A DNA stretch of 8,951 bases. Origin: a bacterium. Lineage in GTDB: Bacteria; Patescibacteriota; Minisyncoccia; UBA6257; 2-01-FULL-56-20. The position numbers and the translations under genes are program-made. Location of the stretch: NCBI GenBank assembly GCA_021817655.1, contig JAKAGE010000031.1, positions 1-8,951 on the forward strand. Direction: 5' to 3'. The notes beneath the pieces were generated by a model. It saw only the letters and a list, made by a program, of their open reading frames with translations, had not been told where the DNA came from and searched no databases. Positions 1 to 4,790 of this stretch are shown here, in pieces. Numbering within the stretch: the stretch's first letter is position 1; every line of letters begins with the position of its first letter.

Positions 1-56
1 CGAAGCAGGAAGCGGAACTTGCCGCGGCGAAAAGCGCGCTTAAAAAGAAACTCTAA
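1..56 (+). CDS. C-terminal end of an unknown Lys/Ala-rich protein (partial)
   Basis: Only the last 17 codons are visible, read in the frame that starts at base 3 and ends at TAA 54-56. The residues (KQEAELAAAKSALKKKL) look like the end of an alpha-helical or coiled-coil protein with a basic tail. The stop lies 2 nt before the smc ATG, so the two genes are probably in one operon and may be translationally coupled. The family cannot be told from so short a piece. Confidence 0.55.
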   Translation, partial: KQEAELAAAKSALKKKL

Positions 57-58
57 CC

Positions 59-2368
59 ATGGCGGATTCCCATTTTCTCAAACGGCTCGAACTGAACGGC
101 TTCAAATCATTCGCCGGCAAGACGGTGCTCGAGTTTCCGGCGGGGATCGTCGCGGTGGTCGGGCCGAACGGCTCCGGAAAATCCAACATCGTCGACGCGG
201 TCCGCTGGCTTTTGGGCGAACGCGACGCGAAAAACCTCCGGGGCGCGAAGGTGGAGGATCTGATCTTTGCGGGTACGCAAAAGCGCGCCCGCGTTGGCAT
301 GGCGCAGGCAAGCCTGTACTTCGAGAACAAGAACAAATTTTTTCCGGTCGACTTCGAGGAAGTGGTCGTCACGCGGCAGATCTCCCGCGACGGGGCAAGC
401 AAATACTATCTCAATAAGTCGGAGATCCTCCTGCGCGATCTGGTCGATTTTTTTGCCAAAGCCCGCCTCGGCTCGCGCGGCCTTATCATCATCGGACAGG
501 GGGACAGCGACCTTTTCATCCGGTCGTCGCCGCTTGAACGGCGCGAAATGATCGAGGAGATCCTCGGCTTGCGCGAATATCAGATCAAGAAGGCGGACGC
601 AGAGCGCCGATTAAAGAATTCTAAAATAAACCTTGACAAGGTGACTGCGCTCATCGAAGAGATCGAGCCGCATCTGCGTTCCCTCAAGCGCCAGACCGCA
701 CGCTGGGAGCGGCGCGGGGCGCTCGAAGAAGAGCTCCGCTCGCTCGAGAACGCATTGTTCGGCTCGCAGCTCCACGACCTGAATGCGCGCGGAGCGCAGA
801 TCGGATCGCGCATCGCCGCGCATGGCGCGCAGTATGAAGCCCTCGAACGTGAGAAAAAGGCCGCGGAAACGCGCCAGGCGGGGATCGAGGCGAGCCAGCC
901 GGAGGAGCGGAAGAAACTTTCGAAAATAAAAGAGGAGGTGTCCGCGCTCATGGATGCGCGCAGCCGGCTCCAGAAGGATGTCGGCCGCATCGAGGCCCAG
1001 ATCGAGATGGCAAAGCGGCCCGCCCCACATGGCGCAGCTCCCGGTACAAAGAACGCCCGGGATATCGAACATCTGATCGATGTCCTTCAAAAAATCAAGG
1101 CGGAGCTCGAATCGGTGTTAAATGAAGAGCCGGTCGCGGTGCTTTCCGCGATCGAAACGGTGCTCGATGAGATCGCCTTCGCGCTTGAAGCGCCCCGGAC
1201 GGACGAGGGCACCCCCGGGGCGCCCTCGGAGCCGGCAGCCATTCCGGATGCGCTCCGGCGGGAGTTCGAGGCCGCCGCACGCGACCTTGCGGACATCGAA
1301 AAGAACATCGCATCGCTCCGCGACCAGGAGAAAGCGCTCGAGGCGGGCCAGGAGGATTTCTATACGACCTTCAAAGGCGCGGTAGCCGACGTCCAGCAGG
1401 CACAGGGAAAGCTCGATGCATGGGAAAAAGTGAATCGCGAGCTGCAGCTCGAAAAGGAGCGCATCGACCTGCGGCGGGAGGAGGTACTGCATCAGATCGC
1501 GCAGGCGGGCCGCCGCACCGAGGAATTCCATGAAGGGACCTCGCTTGAAGATGCGGTTGCGGCCGCCGCGGCGAGCGGCTTTTCCGGCAATCCTCAGGAT
1601 ATGGAGCACCGCATTTTCCGCTTGCGGGGCGATCTTGCGAGCATGGGAGAGGTGGACCAGGCGCTCGTCAAAGAAGCCGAGGATACGGCGAAGCGTCACG
1701 AGTTCCTCCTTAAGGAATCGGAGGATCTCACGAATGCGGTCACGGACCTCACCGCGCTTCTTGCGGAATTGAACGAAAAGATAAAGAGCGAGTTCGAAAA
1801 ATCGATCCACAAGATCAACGATGAGTTCGACAAATTCTTCACCCTGATGTTCGATGGAGGGGCGGCAAAGCTCCGCGTACTTGCACCAAAGAACGGGCAC
1901 GATGAGGAAGATGCGGATGGTGCGGATGAAGCGGGAGCGGGCGGCGGCCCAGGCGCCGGGACCGAAGAGCGAACCGAAGAGGAACTTTTCATGGAAAAGA
2001 ACGGCGGCGTGGAGATCGAGATCAAAATGCCTCGCAAGAAGGTCGCGTCACTCGACGCGCTTTCCGGCGGCGAACGATCGCTGGTGGGCATTGCCGCGCT
2101 GTTTGCGATGGTTTCCGTCTCGCCTCCGCCCTTCCTCGTGCTCGACGAGATCGATGCACCGCTCGACGAGCGTAATGCGCGCCGCTTCGGCGCGATGCTC
2201 AAAGATTTCTCGCGCCGTACGCAATTCATTGTCGTGACGCACAACCGCGCCACGATGGAGGCGGCCGACATTCTCTATGGCGTCACGCTCGCCGAGGACG
2301 GCAGCTCGAAAGTGGTATCGTTGAAACTGGAAGCGGAGAAAGAGGAGAAAGAGGTTGTCGCCGGCTAA
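59..2368 (+). CDS. smc: Compact SMC-family chromosome segregation ATPase without a recognisable hinge
   Basis: This is an SMC ATPase that would hold or loop DNA at the nucleoid. The N-terminal head has FKSF (residues 15-18), Walker A GPNGSGKSN (35-43) and a Q-loop region ending near LIFAGTQ. The C-terminal head has the ABC signature LSGGERS (668-674), Walker B FLVLDEID (692-699) and H-loop His728. Between them lie two coiled-coil arms (about 175-318 and 397-600). At 769 residues it is about two thirds of a typical bacterial SMC (about 1150-1200). The usual glycine-rich hinge is not visible; its place is taken by Pro/Gly-rich linkers (about 319-332 and 375-397) around a predicted helical stretch (about 333-374). 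An acidic Gly/Ala-rich insert (about 614-643) precedes the signature. The ATG lies 2 nt after the previous stop with no clear Shine-Dalgarno. RecN and Rad50 are less likely because the FKSF start and the DEIDAPLDERN Walker B are SMC-like. Confidence 0.93.
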   Translation: MADSHFLKRLELNGFKSFAGKTVLEFPAGIVAVVGPNGSGKSNIVDAVRWLLGERDAKNLRGAKVEDLIFAGTQKRARVGMAQASLYFENKNKFFPVDFEEVVVTRQISRDGASKYYLNKSEILLRDLVDFFAKARLGSRGLIIIGQGDSDLFIRSSPLERREMIEEILGLREYQIKKADAERRLKNSKINLDKVTALIEEIEPHLRSLKRQTARWERRGALEEELRSLENALFGSQLHDLNARGAQIGSRIAAHGAQYEALEREKKAAETRQAGIEASQPEERKKLSKIKEEVSALMDARSRLQKDVGRIEAQIEMAKRPAPHGAAPGTKNARDIEHLIDVLQKIKAELESVLNEEPVAVLSAIETVLDEIAFALEAPRTDEGTPGAPSEPAAIPDALRREFEAAARDLADIEKNIASLRDQEKALEAGQEDFYTTFKGAVADVQQAQGKLDAWEKVNRELQLEKERIDLRREEVLHQIAQAGRRTEEFHEGTSLEDAVAAAAASGFSGNPQDMEHRIFRLRGDLASMGEVDQALVKEAEDTAKRHEFLLKESEDLTNAVTDLTALLAELNEKIKSEFEKSIHKINDEFDKFFTLMFDGGAAKLRVLAPKNGHDEEDADGADEAGAGGGPGAGTEERTEEELFMEKNGGVEIEIKMPRKKVASLDALSGGERSLVGIAALFAMVSVSPPPFLVLDEIDAPLDERNARRFGAMLKDFSRRTQFIVVTHNRATMEAADILYGVTLAEDGSSKVVSLKLEAEKEEKEVVAG

Positions 2369-2373
2369 AAAAA
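2367..2373 (-). terminator. Possible tRNA terminator T-run, overlapping the smc stop
   Basis: Seven A's on the plus strand give a U7 run on the tRNA transcript 10 nt after its 3' end. The run overlaps the smc TAA. There is no strong dedicated hairpin before it, so termination here is plausible but not certain. Confidence 0.35.
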
Positions 2374-2382
2374 CCGACCGTG

Positions 2383-2453
2383 TGGACCCGGGGAGAATCG
2401 AACTCCCGCCTCAGCAATGCGAATGCCGCGTTATACCACTTAACTACGGGCCC
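2383..2453 (-). tRNA. tRNA-Ala (anticodon CGC)
   Basis: A complete cloverleaf folds on the minus strand. The acceptor arms are 2447-2453 (5' side, GGGCCCG) and 2384-2390 (3' side, CGGGTCC), with G3:U70, the hallmark alanine identity pair. The D stem is GTTA/TAAC, the anticodon stem CGGCA/TGCTG, the loop TTCGCAT with anticodon CGC (bases 2421-2419), and the T arm GGGAG-TTCGATT-CTCCC. The discriminator is A (2383). CCA is not encoded, so it must be added by a nucleotidyltransferase. The gene reads GCG codons and is convergent with smc, 14 nt from its stop. Confidence 0.95.
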
Positions 2454-2533
2454 GAATGAGGAAACAATGAATGAGCTCTTGCATATTCATTGTTTCCGAA
2501 TGAAGGGCACGCGCGAAGCACGGGCCCGAATGA
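2446..2533. repeat. 14-bp direct repeat copying the tRNA 5' end, 74 bp apart
   Basis: ACGGGCCCGAATGA occurs at 2446-2459 and again at 2520-2533. The first copy includes the 5' acceptor strand of the tRNA plus 6 nt of leader. A third CGAATGA lies at 2497-2503. The sequence between the copies holds the 13-bp hairpin. The duplication involves the tRNA 5' end, unlike usual phage attachment sites, which copy the 3' end. Confidence 0.8.
2460..2497 (-). repeat. Perfect 13-bp inverted repeat in the tRNA 5' leader
   Basis: GGAAACAATGAAT (2460-2472) and ATTCATTGTTTCC (2485-2497) are exact reverse complements with a 12-nt loop. The hairpin lies just upstream of the mature tRNA 5' end on the minus-strand transcript. 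There is no T-run on either side, so it is not a standard terminator. It may be a processing structure or the trace of a small inserted element. Confidence 0.8.
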
Positions 2534-2548
2534 TTTTTCAACAGTCCA

Positions 2549-2577
2549 AGTATACCTGTTTGTTATAATTAAATCAA
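2549..2577 (-). promoter_or_regulatory. Promoter for tRNA-Ala (leftward)
   Basis: On the minus strand, TTGATT (-35, 2577-2572), a 17-nt spacer and TATACT (-10, 2554-2549) form a good sigma-70-type promoter. The start would be near 2542, giving an 88-nt leader that contains the duplicated tRNA end and the hairpin. It interleaves with the rightward promoter at 2561-2569. Confidence 0.6.
2561..2569 (+). promoter_or_regulatory. Extended -10 promoter for the TM-helix gene
   Basis: TGTTATAAT is a perfect extended -10 (TGnTATAAT). No convincing -35 lies 17 nt upstream (ACAGTC), as is tolerated for extended -10 promoters. The start would be near 2576, about 49 nt before the ATG at 2625. It lies inside an AT-rich island and overlaps the leftward tRNA promoter. 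Confidence 0.6.
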
Positions 2578-2624
2578 TCAAAAGGTCGATAAGAGAAGTC
2601 GATTAATGGTATTTTAAAAAAAAT

Positions 2625-3311
2625 ATGTACGTACAAAATTGGACGGATGTGGTGGTCGGTTCGCTCCAAAACCTGTGGTACGGTGTCGCGAATTACCTGC
2701 CGAACCTCGTCGGGGCGTTCTTTGTGCTCATCATCGGGCTCATCGTGGCCGCGGGGCTTTCTGCACTCGTCGAGAAGATCCTTGAAGGGGTCCGGCTCGA
2801 CAAATTCCTCGAGAACGTCGGCATGAAGCCAATCGTCGAACGGGCCGGCATGCGGCTCCGGGCGGCGTATTTCTTCGGACAGCTTGTGTATTGGTTCATC
2901 GTCGTGGCATTCCTCGTTGCGATCACGGATTCACTGCAGCTTTATGCGCTGTCGGTATTCCTCGATTCGGTGCTGAATTACATCCCGAACGTGATCGCCG
3001 CAGTGCTCGTCATGCTCGCCGCGCTCATTCTTGCGCATTTCCTCCGCAAGCTTGTAACGGCATCGGTGATGAGCGCAAAGCTCCATTCGGGACCGTTCCT
3101 GGGGACGGTCACGTGGTGGACGATCGCGATCTTCGGGTTCCTGACGGCGCTCACGCAACTCGGCATCGGGGCGCAGATCATCCAGACGATCGTCACCGGA
3201 TTCATCGCGATGCTTGCGCTGGCGGGCGGCTTGGCATTCGGGCTTGGCGGGAAGGACTATGCGCACCATCTCTTGGACAAACTGAAAGACCGGACAGAGA
3301 ACAGGACCTGA
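2625..3311 (+). CDS. Mechanosensitive-channel-like TM-helix membrane protein
   Basis: This 228-residue inner-membrane protein has about five hydrophobic segments, at residues 21-48, 82-105, 117-140, 161-180 and 183-205. Segments 1 and 3 form an internal repeat (NYLPNLVGAFFVLIIGLIVA against NYIPNVIAAVLVMLAALILA), the pattern of the conserved TM-helix family (Pfam TM_helix, CmpX-like). The last helix ends ALAGGLAFGLGGKDYA, which resembles the glycine-rich pore helix of MscS channels. The beta domain that follows the pore helix in MscS is absent, since only about 18 charged residues remain. A role in ion flux or turgor sensing is inferred from the family. The ATG is preceded by an A-run (AAAAAAAAT) and has no Shine-Dalgarno. 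It has its own extended -10 promoter and is followed by a bidirectional terminator. Confidence 0.85.
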   Translation: MYVQNWTDVVVGSLQNLWYGVANYLPNLVGAFFVLIIGLIVAAGLSALVEKILEGVRLDKFLENVGMKPIVERAGMRLRAAYFFGQLVYWFIVVAFLVAITDSLQLYALSVFLDSVLNYIPNVIAAVLVMLAALILAHFLRKLVTASVMSAKLHSGPFLGTVTWWTIAIFGFLTALTQLGIGAQIIQTIVTGFIAMLALAGGLAFGLGGKDYAHHLLDKLKDRTENRT

Positions 3312-3349
3312 TATCAGGCAGGTTTTCCCCGCCGCGACAGTTCGGATAG

Positions 3350-3481
3350 AAAAAAGACCGGCATTCCCATGGGGAGCCGGTTTTTTTGGTGGCGGCCTAA
3401 TGGCCGACCGTTGCCTGCAGGCTCGCAGGCTGAGCGGGCAGCGCATTGATGATCGTTGCGCCCTTACTGCTATGAAGTGCT
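3350..3481 (-). ncRNA. Candidate structured small RNA, about 130 nt
   Basis: No credible CDS lies here, but on the minus strand the segment sits between a good promoter (3516-3488) and the reverse face of the bidirectional terminator. The predicted RNA has three hairpins before the terminator stem: GCGCA/TGCGC (3461-3457 with 3445-3441), GCCTGC/GCAGGC (3430-3425 with 3418-3413), and CGGCC-ATTA-GGCCG (3406-3402 with 3397-3393), the last extended by GGT/ACC across a 2-nt bulge. I do not recognise it as SRP RNA, 6S RNA, tmRNA or RNase P RNA. An open frame crosses it but runs antisense into the upstream gene and is not credible. Expression is inferred from signals only. Confidence 0.45.
3357..3387 (+). 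terminator. Bidirectional intrinsic terminator
   Basis: ACCGGC (3357-3362) pairs with GCCGGT (3376-3381), with an inner TCCC/GGGA stem. On the plus strand the hairpin runs into T7 (3381-3387) and would end the TM-helix gene transcript. On the minus strand A6 (3350-3355) gives a T6 run, so it would also stop leftward transcription arriving from near 3481. Confidence 0.85.
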
Positions 3482-3517
3482 GACTATTGTATAGCATGTC
3501 ATTTGACAATAGTCAAA
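3481..3517. promoter_or_regulatory. Nested dyads between the divergent promoters (candidate operator)
   Basis: TGACTATTGT (3481-3490) and ACAATAGTCA (3506-3515) are a perfect 10-bp inverted repeat. Overlapping it, TTTGAC-AATA-GTCAAA (3502-3517) is a perfect palindrome made from the two back-to-back -35 boxes. TGCTAT/ATAGCA (3468-3473 and 3491-3496) adds a third dyad. A protein bound here would control both promoters. Part of the symmetry follows simply from opposed -35 boxes. Confidence 0.55.
3488..3516 (-). promoter_or_regulatory. Leftward promoter of the small RNA candidate
   Basis: On the minus strand, TTGACT (-35, 3516-3511), a 17-nt spacer and TATACA (-10, 3493-3488) preceded by TGC form an extended -10 promoter. 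The start would be near 3481. Its -35 lies 2 bp from the -35 of the rightward promoter. Confidence 0.5.
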
Positions 3518-3531
3518 TAACGCGATATCAT
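3503..3531 (+). promoter_or_regulatory. Strong sigma-70-type promoter of the small membrane protein
   Basis: A perfect TTGACA (3503-3508), a 17-nt spacer and TATCAT (3526-3531, 5 of 6 to TATAAT) place the start near 3538, 20 nt before the ATG at 3558. This is the closest match to consensus in the window. Confidence 0.75.
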
Positions 3532-3557
3532 TGGTTCTGGTACAAGGAGGCAGTAAA

Positions 3558-3728
3558 ATGGGATTGGGATTTATTTCTGGACGCGGCTTGCTGGCGGGCG
3601 CAATGCTCTTTGCCCTGATCGCAATTTTTGTCTTAATCGACAGGCGGCGCTTGCGGCGGCGACTTGCCGAAAATGAAAGTATGCGCAGCCATGTGCTGCG
3701 CGAATATGCAAGCGCGGATAACAAGTAA
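3558..3728 (+). CDS. 56-residue single-pass membrane protein with basic tail, unknown function
   Basis: The ATG at 3558 is fixed by a perfect Shine-Dalgarno AAGGAGG (3544-3550), 7 nt upstream, and by the start site near 3538; an earlier in-frame ATG at 3531 would lie inside the -10 box. Residues about 10-27 (GLLAGAMLFALIAIFVLI) form one transmembrane helix, followed by a strongly basic stretch DRRRLRRRLAE (28-38) that should stay in the cytoplasm, and a polar tail ending ADNK. I do not recognise a family. The gene stands alone, with its own promoter and terminator. It is the only gene in the window with a strong Shine-Dalgarno, which suggests high or tightly controlled translation. The small hydrophobic-plus-basic build is shared by type I toxins, small regulatory membrane proteins and phage lysis accessories, so function stays open. 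Confidence 0.75.
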   Translation: MGLGFISGRGLLAGAMLFALIAIFVLIDRRRLRRRLAENESMRSHVLREYASADNK

Positions 3729-3748
3729 ATAGAGCGTTGCTATTCTCG

Positions 3749-3779
3749 GGCCGCCACCATATTGGCGGCCTCATTTTTT
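3749..3779 (+). terminator. Intrinsic terminator of the small membrane protein gene
   Basis: GGCCGCCA (3749-3756) and TGGCGGCC (3763-3770) form a perfect 8-bp stem with a 6-nt loop, followed by TCA and T6 (3774-3779). It lies 20 nt after the stop codon and closes the monocistronic unit before the metal transporter. Confidence 0.9.
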
Positions 3780-3786
3780 ATCTCCG

Positions 3787-3815
3787 TACGGATGCCGTAT
3801 ACTAAAATCATTATC
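3787..3815 (+). promoter_or_regulatory. Promoter and candidate metalloregulator sites of the metal importer
   Basis: TATACT (3798-3803) is a -10 box 12 nt before the ATG at 3816, so the mRNA would be almost leaderless; the -35 (TTTTTA at 3775-3780) is weak. TACGG-ATG-CCGTA (3787-3799) is a perfect dyad overlapping the -10. AATCATTATC (3806-3815) equals one half of the classical Fur box, but the other half does not match. Metal-dependent repression is inferred; no regulator gene is in the window. Confidence 0.4.
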
Positions 3816-4742
3816 ATGAAACGAACGGTGCTTGCCATCGTCATCATCGCGGTCATCGCGGTCATCGGCATCGCGCTTTTTTTGCTGGCAGGGAAGAAGC
3901 TCGCGGGGCCCGGCGGCGCTCCCGGCGGTACCATCCGCATCGTCGCTGCGGAGGATTTTTACGGCAATATCGCCGCGCAGATCGCCGGGGATAAGGCGAA
4001 CGTGCTGAGCATCATATCGAACCCAAACATCGATCCGCACGAGTATGACGCCACCGTCCAGGACGGCATCGCGGTCGCGCAGGCGGACATCGTGATCGAG
4101 AACGGGCTCAATTACGATACGTGGATGGATAAATTGATCGGTGCTTCGCCGAATCCGTCGCGCACCGTGATCGTTGCCGGCACGACGCCGGGCGTGGCCG
4201 TTCTGCCGGAGAATCCGCATGTCTGGTACGGCATTTCCAATATGGCTGCGGTCGCGCAGGCGATCGCGCACGCATTGGCCGCGAAGGATCCGGGGGACGA
4301 AGCAATGTTCGCGGCGAATCTGAAAGCATTCGACGCATCGCTCGCGCCGATCGCGGCGTCGATGGATGCGATCAAGGCGGCATATGCCGGAACGCCGGTG
4401 GCGCTCACGGAGACGATCTATCGGTATCAGACCGGGCCGATGGGGCTCCGGGTCCTCACCCCGGCGACGTTCGAGCGGGCGATTGCGGAAGGGAACGATC
4501 CCTCGGCGCAGGATGTGAGCGCCGTCAACGCAGAGATCGCGGGAATGCAGGCGAAAATCCTTATCTACAACAGCCAGACCATAACGCCCGTCACGACGAA
4601 TATCGAAAATGCGGCGATTGCGAACGGTATTCCGGTCGTTCCTGTGACGGAGACAATGCCAACGGGGGATACGTACCAGTCCTGGATGGCGGGCCAGCTT
4701 GCGACGCTTCAGGCGGCACTCGCGAAAGCGGCGGGAAAATAA
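3816..4742 (+). CDS. Zn/Mn ABC transporter, membrane-anchored metal-binding protein
   Basis: This 308-residue protein belongs to the ZnuA/TroA cluster A-I family (Pfam ZnuA), which captures Zn2+ or Mn2+ outside the membrane and passes it to the permeases. Residues 4-25 are an uncleaved-looking hydrophobic anchor with no lipobox Cys, followed by a Gly/Pro linker (31-38). Family motifs are AAEDFYGNIAAQIAGD (44-59), DPHEYD with His75, GLNYDTWMD (97-105), NPHVW with His135, ETIYRYQTGPMGL (199-211) and PVTETMP (276-282). The third His of ZnuA/TroA is replaced by Glu199 in TETIY. Related proteins in Actinobacteria carry Glu-Pro at this place, so it is probably a subfamily feature. There is no His-rich loop. 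I chose 3816 because the frame opened at 3762 starts inside the preceding terminator and 3816 follows the -10 box. First gene of the importer cluster. Confidence 0.9.
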   Translation: MKRTVLAIVIIAVIAVIGIALFLLAGKKLAGPGGAPGGTIRIVAAEDFYGNIAAQIAGDKANVLSIISNPNIDPHEYDATVQDGIAVAQADIVIENGLNYDTWMDKLIGASPNPSRTVIVAGTTPGVAVLPENPHVWYGISNMAAVAQAIAHALAAKDPGDEAMFAANLKAFDASLAPIAASMDAIKAAYAGTPVALTETIYRYQTGPMGLRVLTPATFERAIAEGNDPSAQDVSAVNAEIAGMQAKILIYNSQTITPVTTNIENAAIANGIPVVPVTETMPTGDTYQSWMAGQLATLQAALAKAAGK

Positions 4743-4753
4743 AGGTGCGCGGG

Positions 4754-4783
4754 TGGGCAACCGGGCGCGAAGTGGAGTACAAT
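4754..4783 (+). promoter_or_regulatory. Possible internal promoter for the ATPase gene
   Basis: TACAAT (4778-4783) lies 7 nt before ATG 4791, with TGGGCA (4754-4759, 4 of 6 to TTGACA) 18 nt upstream. The start would fall on or next to the ATG, giving a leaderless mRNA. Confidence 0.4.
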
Positions 4784-4790
4784 GAGCAGT

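Noticed and set aside
2446..2533. Phage or island attachment site at the tRNA
   Set aside because: The repeat copies the tRNA 5' end rather than the 3' end, the spacing is only 74 bp, and no integrase is present.
2380..2568. Open frame of 62 codons on the plus strand (begins MWTRGESNSRLSNANAALYH)
   Set aside because: Its first third is the antisense translation of the tRNA-Ala gene and the rest is the tRNA leader hairpin; it has no Shine-Dalgarno.
3448..3474. Very short plus-strand frame (MIVAPLLL) upstream of the small membrane protein
   Set aside because: It has no Shine-Dalgarno, lies upstream of the rightward promoter and would not be in that transcript.
2931..3509. Minus-strand open frame through the small RNA candidate into the TM-helix gene
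   Set aside because: Composition is unlike a real protein, most of it is antisense to a clear membrane-protein gene, and the terminator lies inside it.
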